Shown here: in pieces, positions 20,323 to 34,529 of the stretch
Numbering within the stretch: position 1 is the first letter of the stretch
How the letters are laid out: each line of letters opens with the position of its first letter
Assembly: GCA_027422505.1 (NCBI GenBank)
Contig: JAPQWV010000050.1
Coordinates: 124,001 to 188,000, forward strand
DNA length: 64,000 nucleotides
Origin: Craterostigma plantagineum
Lineage: Eukaryota > Streptophyta > Magnoliopsida > Lamiales > Linderniaceae
Direction of reading: 5' to 3'
Notes under the pieces: generated by a model
What the model saw: the letters and a program-made list of their open reading frames with translations, nothing else
Database searches by the model: none
Told to the model about the DNA's origin: nothing
Translations under genes and position numbers: made by a program

Positions 20323-23300
20323 TTGAGTAAGTTCGGTACGTTCTACTTTACGTTTATCTACTACACATTTTCATTATGGCTAACCTCGCAAAAATCGAAT
20401 CCATTTGCTCTTGTTATCACGGGGAAGAATTACTTCTCATGGATCCTAGATGTTGGAATTCATCTAGATTCAAATGGTCTCGTTGAGACAATAAAAGGAA
20501 ATTGAAAAAGGAATGCCATCATTGTGGTATGTGATCACGTACCCGTCGTACGCAAAAGATTGTTGCGGCTTGAAAAGCCATTGGTCACGTACATGTCGTA
20601 CGCAAAAACATTTTTTTGACCTCTATCAATCATCCTTGAAGGGAAAATATCGAGATAAACGTTCTTAGATATCTTGATCTCAGAGACATTGGCTTTGTAA
20701 TTTTACTTTTTAAACGTTGATTTCTTTGAAAAGTCGTCCTGATGGTGAAACTAGTGGTACTCACCCCGAAGGTAGAACTATTGTTTTTTTTTATGATATC
20801 ATCTTTCAATCGTCCCGAAGGTGAAATTAGTGATAGCCACCAGGAAGGTGAAATTATAGTAAATTACCCTGAAGGTGATATTGCTAGAATTATCTACGAA
20901 ATCTATTAAATAATTTTGATGTAATAAAATTTTATCAATAATATTTTAATTTATCCATTATACTTAATATCTTTATAAATTAATATTATTTTATTTTGCT
21001 GTTTCAAAGAAAATGAACGTTTCTCGTACGAAAGGCAAAGAATTATGTCTGACAGACAGTACAACAACGCATTCAATATTTATAGATAACAAATACTTCT
21101 CTTCTCTCGTGATGAAAGAGTCACATGTTAGTATTATTTGTGGTAGTACAAATATTATTGAAGGCTCCGGAAGAGCAATTATAATTTTGCCTTGAGGAAC
21201 AAAATTTTGCATCGACAATGCATTATATTCTTCAAAGTCCAATAGAAATTTGCTGAGTTTTAAAGATATACGCCGAAATGGATATCATATTGAGACTAAA
21301 GATGAATGAATAATTGTATATTACAAGTATTATTTCCAAAGAGAAAATAGTGTTGGAAAAGTTACATTCTTAGTCCTCTGGTTTGTACTACACGCATATC
21401 TTTACCTTTGAATCGTATACAATTTTCTGCAGAAGTTTACAAATGATGACGAATTTATTATTTGGTATAACCGGTTGGGCCATCCCGGTTCTATAATGAT
21501 GCGAAATGATTGAGAATTCATGTGGTCATTCTTTGAATAATCGAAAAATTCGATTTAACGAATTCTCTTGTGGTGCATGCTCGCAAGGCAAACTAATTAT
21601 TCAGCCTTCACAATTTAAAAATAAGAAACGAATCTCCTATATTTTTTGTAGCGCATACATGGCGATATATGTGTGCTGATTCATCCACCATGTGGACCAT
21701 TCAGTAGCTTATGTTCATACACAAAACAGTCTTGCAGAATCATTTATAAAGCGTTTACAATTAATTACTCGGCCATTACTTATGAGAGCGAATCTCCCAA
21801 CTTCTGCTTGGGGTCATGCTATTTTGCATGCGCAACGCTAATTCGCATTAGGACTACGCATTACCACGAGGTCTCCCCAATGCAATTGGTTCAGGGTCAG
21901 GAACCAAATATTTTCCATCTAAAATTTTTTGGGTGTGCGGTCTATGTGCCGATTAATCCACCGCAATGCAGATATGGGGCCTCAAAGAAGGTTGGGAATT
22001 TATGTTTGCTTTGAATCCCCATCTATAATTACATATCTCGAGCCAAAGACTGGAAATTTATTTAATTCCAGATTGGTTGATTGTTATTTTGACGAATCAA
22101 TTTTCCCAACATTAGGGTAAGATGAAAAAACACCGGAAAAGAAAATTAGTTGGAATAAATTATCATTATCTCATTATGATCCTCGTACTATGCAATGTGA
22201 ACTGGAAGTTTAAAAGATAATTAATTTGCAAAATTTAGCAAATTAATTACCAGACGCGTATACGGAGGAAGACCTCCTAGAGATAAGAGCCATAGGGCTA
22301 AAGAATCTCATATTCTGGCTGTTAATGCTCCTACTTAAATTAGTGTCCCTGAAGGACAAATAACCACAACGTGGTAGATCGATAGGTTCTAAAGATAAAG
22401 TTCCTCGTAAAAGAAAATGAGTAATAATTCAAGATGGTCTCGAGGAAACTAAAACTCCTAAAGAGTCTACTGACATGACTATTGAAAAGTTTCCAGAAGA
22501 AACACAGGTACCTGAAAATGATGAAAATCATGAGATTTCAATATTATGGGATGAGTAGAAAAATATGGAATAGAAAGGAAATGAACGTCGACGATATTTT
22601 TGCATATGCAGTGGAAAAAGCAATTGTGAATGATTTTGAGGATCATGAACATAGGTCTATGAATGAATGTAAGCTTAGGGATGATTGACCAAAATGGAAG
22701 GACGCAATTCGAGCTCAGTTGAATTCACTGGCAAAACGTAAAGCTTTTGGACCAGTAATGCGCACACCAGAAGATGTGCAACCCGTAGGGTATAAAATGG
22801 GTTTTCGTGAGGGAACGGAATGAGTGAAATTGTGCGATATAGGGCGCGTCTTATAGCACACGGTTTTTCCTAAAAATCCCGACATTGATTATGATCAAAC
22901 GTGTTCCCCCGTGATGCGACTAGTTTTCGATATTTAATAACTCTGGCTTCAAATGGAAAACTAGAAATGCGTTTGATGGATGTTGTCACGGCATATTTAT
23001 ATGGCACGTTAGATAGTGACATTTATATGATCTCTTCGGCACAGTTCGTGAGCTAGGGAGCTAAGGATCTTCGCGACGAGGGTAATGTTCTAAACCTTAA
23101 TACGTGTATACATGCGTGATTTTCTTTATACCGAGTTTGATCTTGTGGCGGGAACGAGGAAATTTTGAAATTCACTCGTTCCAACGGGGAACCTGGGAGA
23201 CCCTTTCAATACTTCCGCTGCGTCACTCCCTGAAGGATTTAAATTGCCTAAAGAAGTCATAGTTCTCGTGATCTTTACTAGATCAAACTATGCAGATATC

Positions 23301-24328
23301 TTTACGGTTTAAAGCAAGCCAGACATATGTGGTATAATCGCCTTAGCAAATAGCTATTAAAAAAGGATATAAAAATGATAAAGTATGTCCTTGTTTATTT
23401 ATAAAGAGATCATGGTTAAATTTTGTCATCATGGCTATATGTTGATGAACATAATCCAATTGGAACTCCATAAGAGCTCCAAAAAGCGGCTAATTATTTA
23501 AAGCAAGAACTTGAAATGAAAGATCTTGGCAAGACAAAATTTTGTCTTGGTTTACAAATTGAGCATCTTGGGGATGGCGTATTCTTGCATCAGTCCGCTT
23601 ATACTGCAAAAGTGCTTAAACGCTTTTATATGGATAAAGCACATCCCTTGAGCACGCCTATGATTGTGAGATCACTTGATGTGAATAAAGATTCATTTCG
23701 ACCTAGTGAGAATAACGAAGAACTACTTGGTCTAGAAGTACCATATCTAAGTGCAATACGAGCGCTAATGTATCTTACAAGTCATACACGTCCTGATATA
23801 TCATTTGCTGTTAATTTATTGTGCGTCACCCACACGAAGGCATTGTAATGTCATTAAGCATATATTACGATACCTTCAAGCTACGATAGATTTGGGTCTT
23901 TACTATCCTAAATCTACAAAATCCGATCTCATAGGTCATGCAGATGTTGATTATTCATCCGATCCGCACAATGCTCGGTCTCAAAAGGGTTATCTATTTA
24001 TATGTCGTGGTACGGCTATTTCTTGGCGCTCAATGAAACAAACTATAGCCGCCACTTCTTCAAACCATGCAGAAATTGTGGCAATACACGAAGTAGGTGG
24101 GGAGTGTTTTTGGTTGAGATCAGTGATTCATCATGTTCGATGAAAAGCTTAAATTTGGACAACAGTGCTCCAACGATATTAGTCAAAGATAACGTTGCAT
24201 GTATCGCTCAACTAAAGGAAGGTTACATAAAAGGCGATCGGACGAAACATATCTCACCAAAGTTCTTCTTCACTCACGATCTTCAAAAGAATGGTGAAAT
24301 TACCGTTGAACAAATTCATTTCATGTGA
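20323..24328 (+). pseudogene. Copia gag-pol remnants
   Basis: Fragments in several frames follow the copia order. There is a Gag start like ITGKNYFSWILDVGIHLDSNG (20400-20505), then most of gag is missing. A protease-region piece sits at 21013-21195 (DSTTTHSIFIDNKYFSS, then IEGSGRA). Integrase and RT pieces are scattered from 21.6 to 23.4 kb, an RT piece at 23516-23848 contains LGLQIEHLGDGVFLHQS, and RNase H pieces at 23805-24328. No segment could code for a full protein. Confidence 0.88.
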
Positions 24329-24633
24329 CAATCTAGTGGTTTTGTTTACGAAATCGCTGCCGACTTCAACATTTGAAAAGCTGGTTTATAAGATTTGAAT
24401 GCGCCGAATGAAGAATTTCAAATGATATGCTCAGAAGGGGAGAAATACTATGTTGTACTCTTTTTTTCTTATTACGGTTTCTTCCCATTGGATTTTCCAG
24501 GTAAGGTTTTAACGAGACAACGTTGTATGGGAAAATGTACTCTTTTTCCTTTACTGGGGTTTTATCCCTTTGGGTTTTTCCTAGTAAGGTTTTAACAGCG
24601 CATTTTACCAAAAGATCGACATCCAAGGGGGAG

Positions 24634-24882
24634 TGTTATAAATATATTTTATGGATGTCCACTCAACTTCTTCTTCAACTCATAACTTCCTCATTATGTC
24701 TCATTCACCCATCCCCTTTAGTTTACATTACTCTTTATTATTATTATACCCCATGATCTTTTGTGATCAATGTAAAAGCTTTACCTCAAGCCTATAAATA
24801 GAGCCACTTGTACAAAGGAAAATACACAAGTGGATGGAAGAATTATCTCTTATGTTTTATACTCTCTTGCAATAATTTTACA
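24634..24882 (+). repeat. 3' LTR of the old copia element
   Basis: 249 bp, TGTTATAAAT...AATTTTACA, next to the polypurine tract CCAAGGGGGAG. It contains a TATAAATAG box at 24792-24800. Confidence 0.85.
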
Positions 24883-27840
24883 TCAACATTCAATTATTCC
24901 TTAAGTTGTCATTTTACTGTCATCATAAGGACTTATCCACTAGAATATGCGGTGTTTAAGGATCTTCACTACGTCATTATTATTTAATGCCCCTTTAAGA
25001 CCCGTTTACCCATTTAATATAATGCGTTTTGGTCTATACTCAATTATTGAGACCCATTAAATATTGGGTTTACAGAACCGTAACCGGACAATAATAAATA
25101 ATGATTATGCTACGGTTTGAACCATAACCTTGATCGCCGATGATTACGGTTTGATTACAGTTTCTCAAACCGATCAAACCGGATGAACACTTCTAAGTAA
25201 GGGTGGAGTAGTGCTTTTCACGTAGATAATTTACTTCAAAATAACTACAAATTATATTTATATATATATATATATATTATATGTATTATATATGTATATT
25301 ATATAATGTATATACATATATATAGTGCCAATTCCCCTTTAGAAAAGTAATCGTTGCTTTCATAATAATAACAATAATAAAAGAAACTTAAATCTAAATT
25401 CTAGCTAGTTGAACTTCTTAAAAAGTGATCATTCAATACCGTGTTAGTTGACTATTGGAAAGATTTTTTTTTTATTTATTGAACAACACCTATCTATTTT
25501 CCTAGTAATCGCCATGCACATGCGCGAAGGTTTTATGTCAAATTTCTCCACCAATTACCTACTAAATATCTTTGAAAACTGATCCCCATATCATTCAATG
25601 CGTCTGGACTGAGGCCAAGAGGGACAATAAGTCTGCATATGCGCAAGGTGTTACTTGGCAAAGTCAACATGACATGCCAATTGCTTACATCACTCGTGAT
25701 TCTTCGTTTGCTACCAATTGAGTCTTGACAAAGTCAACTACTATTTAAATAATAATGGGAAGTACGTTATTATCCAGAGATGGTGTTTTCTAACTCGTCA
25801 ACAGTTGTGATTTTCACGCAGTTGTTCTCTCTTCCTTCAGTTCTCCTCTGAGATTATTATCTCCTTTTTGCCCCTTCACCGTCATTAATCAAGTTATGAA
25901 CTAAAACAATACACAGTAAATGTAATTATATAACTAGAAAAGAAACACAAAATCATAGCAAACATATAGTGACCGGCTAAATAGACCCAACACATAACGA
26001 AATTATGCATACTTGATACTTCCAACAAGAAAACAAATCTCTTCGTTTTCCTCAACGATTTTTGTTTCTAACCGAGGCTGTTCGGATAGCTACTTCGTGT
26101 TATTATGGTAAGTTTTGAATCGTCACCATGAAAAAACCACATTCTCTCTATCACGGGAGTCTTTTCTTCTCTTGCAAATACGAGTCTTCTTTTATCTTCC
26201 GACGTGTGTAATATTCATCACCTCCTCTTACATCATCTCCAACAGGTTTCGAAAACAAAAAAAAAAAAATTCTAAAATCACTCCAACCGAATCCAAAAAC
26301 CAATCTCAAAAGGATTTTCACCTTCTCTCTCCTCTAATAAACGCACTTATAAGTTTGAGCGTATAAAATGAGTTTTATATTTCATAATTACATTTAAAGT
26401 CCTTTTATTTGTTTTAAAAATAATACATCCATATAAAAATAAAAATAATTTGTTATACACGACGTGCCAAAATATACATTTTTCTACATTTTAATTGTAC
26501 TATACTATTAAAATATTCAGTTATTAAGTTGTGTACCAAATCCAATGTATAAAAAGATTTGGGACATAGGGAGTATGTTTTTAGTAGTAAGTGGTGTTAT
26601 TTTGTCGTATATCCAAATTTTATAGTTTTTTTATTTGTACCAATTTTAGTTTAATTGCGTACAACTTGGTTGTATGTACATAATCATTTTAACATTGTAA
26701 TCCTCATAATCATGGGCTTGCAGCTTAAAACCAAGTTTCAATATAATGGAGAGTTCATTGTAGAAACATTTCACTATGTAGTTTGAAAACTGAACTCCTA
26801 AAATTTTTTTCTAATAAATGTTTATAACTTCAATTTATTTAGTGATGCTTTTAGTTTAACATAATTATGTGTGAATTAACTAGGATAGCAATAAAAGGTA
26901 ACACGTTCTTTGAACTTTTGGTAGTACAAACGTCTTGTCATATTAATGTAACGTGGTATTTGTTAGTAACATGCTTTCGGAATGTCATTCGAGGATGGAA
27001 TGTAATAAGACAAATTAAGACGAAAAATGTACTATTCACATGTTATTTGAATGTACTCAAATATTATATTTATGGAATAACATGTTTTATTTGTTTTTAA
27101 TAATAATCGCATATTATGTGAAGGTATTGTGTATAATGGTTTTAAGTGCTCCAAATCAATATAAACATGGGCTACGGTTTGGCAGAACTTACGTGTTATT
27201 TTATTTAGCAATTGATAAGAGGCGTAATTTATTTAATTACCCCAACTTAATAAGCAACGATATTTTACCTTAATTAATAATAGGCTTATGAATTAATTAC
27301 CTTAATAAGCTTCAAGAAGGAAGGTTTGACAAGCCAATCCTAATGATATATTTTTTCAAAGTTGTTATAGGACTTGATCTAACTTACCTTAATCAGCCTA
27401 GGCCGAAGATTAAAGACGATTTTACTTGGCCTATTTTTCAGCCAACTTGCTATATATAGAGCTAGGGTTTTCGACATATGTATGTCATTTTTCGGGTAAG
27501 TTTGAGCCGTCAAAAGTAAGAAAAACAAAAGCTCTCTCTTGTCAACGCTTGTCGGCATTTGGAATTTTCTTTCTCATCCGTTTTGGAGTTCGTCGAGACT
27601 AAACTGCCGTTGAATGTGATTATGCGGAGCATCTAAAACAAGGCATTTTATTTATTCATTGAAATCTATTTAGAACTAGATCATCATTGATTTAACTCAA
27701 CTGTTTTGTTGTAGAGATGTGTTGTTCCAGAAAAGGACTAATCATGAAACAGCCCAACACATACTTGTTTATATTTAAGCTTAATCGCCGCGAGCTGAAG
27801 CTAACCAAGCTCGACTCATAGTCACGAACAACTATTCGTT
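24883..27840. other. Gene-poor AT-rich region with transposon scraps
   Basis: No gene recognised. Around 25075-25195 there is a degraded CGGTTTGA/AACCG-rich segment ending GGATGAACACTTCT, related to the ends of the hAT element at 13741. A (TA)n-rich tract lies at 25255-25325. Around 26455-26573 is the right part of a decayed Stowaway (GACGTGCCAAAATATACA ... GGGACATAGGGAG then TA), matching words of the copy at 17956. Confidence 0.55.
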
Positions 27841-28047
27841 GTGCCCGAGAAACAATGTCTATTCCATCCGACGTCGGGGACCTACGGAGAGATATCGAAT
27901 CCATTCGGGGGATCTACTCAAATGCAGGCGATCATCCCTGCGGACGAGTCTCAGACATGTGCATCGACGACGTCGCTCAACAAAAATGGTCATCGTCGCG
28001 ATGACTTTCCGAACGTTGATGGATCTGAGATTGACGATATGGCATAG
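27841..28047 (+). CDS. Hypothetical 68-residue ORF, unrecognised
   Basis: A short frame with balanced composition ending in an acidic tail (DDFPNVDGSEIDDMA). About 370 bp upstream is a TATATATAG box (27451-27459). I do not recognise it. The overlapping 127-codon ORF in another frame has a Phe/Ile-rich low-complexity end and is less convincing. It may be the last exon of a lost gene or chance. Confidence 0.2.
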   Translation: MPEKQCLFHPTSGTYGEISNPFGGSTQMQAIIPADESQTCASTTSLNKNGHRRDDFPNVDGSEIDDMA

Positions 28048-28523
28048 TTTCTATTTATGTTGTTGGACTTTTATTATGCTGAAACTTTTTTTCAGAGTAT
28101 TTGGATGGATTTATTATGTTTTTTCTATATCTATTAATGAAATTTCAAACTTCTTTTTTTTTTTTTTTTTCTGTTTTACAATTATTATTTATTATTTCTC
28201 TATAATTAGTAAACGTAATTAAAAATTAATTATAAAATTTAACATACCGACTACAATTTTGGTGTTGAACTCTGATAGAAAAATGCCTTCAATTTTCATT
28301 TTCTTTTTATGTTTTGATTCATTTCATCTATGAATCGTTATATTCAGCAAGCAATATATTATACAAAGGGAACTTACAGATGCAGCACCTCTGTTATTCC
28401 TCATTATACATCAAAAGAAAAATGTGAAAGAAAAAGAAAAAAAAAAAATCGCCTTTAAAGAATGATGAACTAACTGATATAACAATGAAGAGATCCTCAA
28501 ATCGAACACTTTTTTTTTTTTTT
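28048..28523. other. AT-rich intergenic region
   Basis: Contains long T and A runs (28148-28169, 28437-28449, 28509-28525). The right end should hold the 3' UTR of the isochorismate synthase gene. No other feature. Confidence 0.4.
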
Positions 28524-31088
<2,565 letters not shown>

Positions 31089-31232
31089 GTCTTTCTTCTT
31101 CTTCTCTTCTTGGTAGTTTGTAATGAATAGTGTGTAGTAATAATGGAATGTGAATTTTCTTGGTATGTGTATTGTATGTATGTGTATGTGTTATAGTGTT
31201 GAGTTGAATAAAGGTCGTGGAATTGAGGTTTG

Positions 31233-31451
31233 TATATATACACTACAAAGGAAGTGCACAGCAGTCACCTTTAACGACTTACATGCAAGGAAGCATCCTA
31301 ACGCTTGTCTATCGTTATATTTTTATTCATTTTTCCACAATGATCAGCTACTCGAGTTAGAAAATTCTCTAGTCAGTCAAATCTCGCACTTTCGTATCTC
31401 CTTTATTTATTGTTATCCACTTATATAATTTTTTATTGAACTCAATCTTGA
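31233..31451 (-). promoter_or_regulatory. Putative promoter of the isochorismate synthase gene
   Basis: A TATATATA box at 31233-31240 lies about 145 bp before the ATG, giving a plausible leader of about 115 bases. TTGACT W-box cores occur at 31375-31380 (minus strand) and 31447-31452 (plus strand). ICS1 in other plants is activated by WRKY factors, so the sites fit the gene, but their use here is inferred. Confidence 0.5.
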
Positions 31452-31463
31452 CTCGTTCGATAA

Positions 31464-31509
<46 letters not shown>
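31464..31509. repeat. (TA)n microsatellite, target of a hAT insertion
   Basis: About 23 TA units directly left of the hAT element at 31510. TA-rich sequence resumes at its right end, so the element landed in this tract. Confidence 0.9.
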
Positions 31510-31511
<2 letters not shown>

Positions 31512-32449
31512 ATGTTTTAAAAAGCGCAAAGCGTAGTGTGTCGCGTTTTCGTGTTGGTAGCGCATAGCGTAAATAGCGTAGCGCATTGCGTGAGTATTTC
31601 GGATAAGTTAAATATAATACAATAAATTATATAATATATAATAAATATAAATATGATAACTTTTTATGTCATTATTGTAGTTATGAGACTAAATAATCAA
31701 TATTTTCTCTAGAAATTAAATGAAAAAATAAGGTACAAATAATTGATTATAATTTAAAATTTAAATATATATGAACGATATATTAAAAGTTTATATAACC
31801 AAATTAAAAAGTTTATATATCAAATCTTTTTATAGGAAGTTAATATAAATTTATTTGAAATTACTTTAAAAGATAAATAACCAATATTGTAAGTGCACTA
31901 TTATATTTCACCGTTCTTTTCAAAAATTATCCATATGTATTTTAAATATAACAATTAACAATTATATAATTGACGAAGCCTCCTTTTACCTCTATATATT
32001 GAGCTTTCTTATATGTCTCTAAAATGTTGAGGTAAATTTTTTAATCTTTAAATTGATTTAGTCTTTTTCCGATAAATAAGGAACAAATTTTTCGTGGATA
32101 GTGGAAAGACTTGTGGATATAAATTGGTTAATATTTTCAATTGTATTTAACTATACTACACAATTCATCGATGTATTATTATTCCAATAATTAGTCTTAA
32201 CATGGACCACATTATTATGAATAAATTTACGAATTACACACTTGATTTTGACCAATGCCCAAATAGCGCGAGTATTTTCAAAAATAGCGCAAAAAGCGTA
32301 AAAAAAAGCGCAATATAGCGTAAGATAGCGTAAAATAGCGTAAGCTTTTTGGGCAAAACGTGAAATGTAATACGCCTTAACGCGTTTTTGCAAAAACTTA
32401 CGCGATAGCGCGCTATATAGCGCGCTACACCACGCTTTTAAAAACAATG
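31510..32449. mobile_element. Tag1-like non-autonomous hAT element with AGCG subterminal repeats (copy 1)
   Basis: The left end is CAATGTTTTAAAAAGCGC and the right end, in reverse complement, CATTGTTTTTAAAAGCGTGG. The outer 100-200 bp on each side are filled with AGCGTA, AGCGCA and TAGCG words; the middle is AT-rich and noncoding. CAATGTTTT is the start of Tag1-type hAT ends. The flanks ATATATAT and ATATGTAT would be an 8-bp target duplication with one mismatch, but both lie in TA-rich DNA. The same ends occur at 52981 and 59823. Confidence 0.75.
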
Positions 32450-32910
32450 ATATGTATATATATATATATGTGTGTGTGTGTGCGCGCATTAAATATAAAT
32501 ATTTTCATTATTTAATATAAACTCGAGATTATTGTCTTGTTGGTCAAGTTTGGAGGCAGTTTATATATATAATATAAGGTCTTTAATCATCTCATTTTAA
32601 TCACTCCGTGAATATTATTAAGAATTACAGTCCAGTCAACAGTCCAGTCAACAATCTTGCTATTTTATTGTTTATTAGTCAAGCTTTGTAGCACGTAGGA
32701 CTCCGGACACATGTAGTTGTCTTGCCACACCACCTGAAAAAATTATATAAATTAATCAAGGTAATATTAATATAATTAGTTAAGACAGTTAGTCAACCAT
32801 AGAAATTAATTTTTCAATCTAGTCATATTGCAGCGGTCAATGATCTCACCTTTCCCGGGCTGAATTTTGCTCCATAATATTGTGTCAGTCTCGTTCTCAT
32901 CCGTAGCATG
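32450..32910. other. Intergenic AT-rich sequence
   Basis: Begins with a TA/TG/CG dinucleotide stretch (32450-32487). A direct CAGTCCAGTCAACA repeat occurs at 32628-32652. No gene. Confidence 0.4.
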
Positions 32911-33189
32911 TCTCTATACTATTATATAATTGGTGAGATAAAAACTGCCCCAATTTGGCATGTAAATTATTTGCAATTTAGTCCATCATTTGTAATTAAA
33001 TTAAATAAGTAATTTTCATATCACTTATAATTTTTTATTTACTGTACTTATGCCTCTAAAACTAAGTTTTTTTATCTATTTAAAATTTATATTTCATCTT
33101 AAACAGTAGAAATTGTGATTTTAAAATTTAAAATAATTTCAATATAATTATTTTTAAGCACACACATCGGATGTGCAAGAAAGTTCTAG
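32911..33189 (+). mobile_element. Helitron-like non-autonomous unit 1
   Basis: Starts TCTCTATACTATTATATAA and ends with a GCACACACATCGGATGTGC hairpin (33158-33176) about ten bases before CTAG|T (33186-33190). A 5' TC with TACTATTA, a short 3' hairpin and a CTAG end are the marks of Helitrons. About 280 bp, noncoding. Confidence 0.65.
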
Positions 33190-33465
33190 TATTATATAAT
33201 TGGTTTGGGGTGGATATAAACTGCCACAATTTGGTGCGTAACTTATTTGCAATTTAGTCCCTCATTTATAATTTAATTAATAATTATTTATTTTCAAGTC
33301 ACTCCTAATTAGAAAGTCCCTCCTAATTTAGTCCCTACAACTAAGTTTCTTTTTATATAGTTAAAAATTGTATTTCATCATAAACACTAAAAATTATAAT
33401 TTCAAATTTTAAATAATTTCAATATAATTCTTTTTAAGGACACACGGGTGTGCATAAAATACTAG
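33185..33465 (+). mobile_element. Helitron-like non-autonomous unit 2, head-to-tail with unit 1
   Basis: Begins TCTAGTATTATATAATTGG at the CTAG end of unit 1 and repeats its whole sequence (AACTGCC, CAATTTGG, TTATTTGCAATTTAGTCC, ATTTCATC, AAATAATTTCAATATAATT). It ends with a CACACGGGTGTG hairpin and CTAG|T (33462-33466). Tandem head-to-tail arrays are known for Helitrons. Confidence 0.65.
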
Positions 33466-33879
33466 TATCACAATATTGACGCGTGTTAAATTTAATCTCC
33501 GGAAATTTCCTATTTATTTCCTAATTATTTTAATTGCAGATTCCGTCAAGTTGTAAAATTATCGTTGTATTTGATATGATTTATACGACAAATTCAAAAT
33601 CTAATGTAACTTTTGTTTTACTATATGATCAAATTGATGCAGTATCTTATAATTTCCGACATTTCTTACATAATATATTTTTGAAAAAGTTAATTAGCGT
33701 CCATGTACGCTCCCGTGTTTCAAAAATAATTGTCAAGATACAACGACCTAAATTTGCTACCGCAGCATATCGAAACAAAGTTTTTTGAGTGAACTACTCA
33801 TATATACATGATTTGTAACCTTTGGGATCATTTCTATTAAATTTGCACAAGCCATCAATAAGGGCATAATGTTCCACAT
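33466..33879. other. Intergenic sequence
   Basis: An 84-codon ORF (33534-33788) is open but AT-rich and unrecognised; it is treated as chance. Nothing else is seen. Confidence 0.4.
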
Positions 33880-34400
33880 TATCCATTGTTAAGATGCATC
33901 AAGATGATCATCACATCACCTCCTCATCAGTGCATTTGTTTAGCGTAAGTGATAGACAATCACTGTGATAAAGGATCTATTAGGTGATAAAAATGATGTG
34001 ATATTCAAATATTAGGATCAACCCAAAAAAGCTAGGTGATTTACATCACCGTGATGGGTAATTATTTTTTAACAAATAACTCATATACTTTAACATTATT
34101 ACCTGATATACCCTAATCTCCTACATCTAATTAAATAACTTTTATAGTAAAATATATATTTTTATAATTTAACATAAAATAACTATATTGAATAATTATA
34201 TAAAAACCTATACTTAATGCTTATAAAATGTAAAACTCGATATGTAAAGTATCGTATAAAAACAAACATATCAGTCAACATCACCTAAATAATGTCACAT
34301 CGCACACCGCCGTGATTAGACAAAAACAATATTTCAAGATCACATTGATATGTGATGTGAATATCATCATTCCAAATTGAATAGGCTAACGACACGTCAT
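33880..34400. repeat. Decayed Tourist-like element rich in GTGAT/ATCAC
   Basis: Dense in GGTGAT, ATCACC and TGTGATGTGAA words on both sides of an AT-rich centre, like the well-preserved element at 51754-52413. The terminal GGGGGTGTTTGTTT is not preserved here, although TGCATTTGTTTAGCG near 33931 may be its remnant. Confidence 0.5.
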
Positions 34401-34529
34401 CATCAACATCACTAGAAGAAAGAAAAACTACATTAAGAAAACAAAACGCAAAAGCATATGATATTAAACCAACAAATAATTATTCCTTCTTTTCCTTCCA
34501 AGTTATGATCATCATCATATATAGTATGA

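Larger units (their letters stand above)
20040..24882 (+). mobile_element. Old, decayed Ty1/copia element
   Basis: Two related LTRs bracket broken copia genes. The 3' LTR (24634-24882) follows a polypurine tract CCAAGGGGGAG and starts TGTTATAAAT. The 5' LTR can be aligned from about 20070 (TCTCATTCACCC) to about 20277, sharing TTGTGATCAAT, CCTATAAATAG and ACTCTCTTGCAATAATTTTA. Its start is not clear. The sequence after the 5' LTR, ACACGTTATCAGCACGA, is the leader often seen in this type of copia element. The LTRs have diverged markedly and the coding region is full of stops and deletions. Confidence 0.85.
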
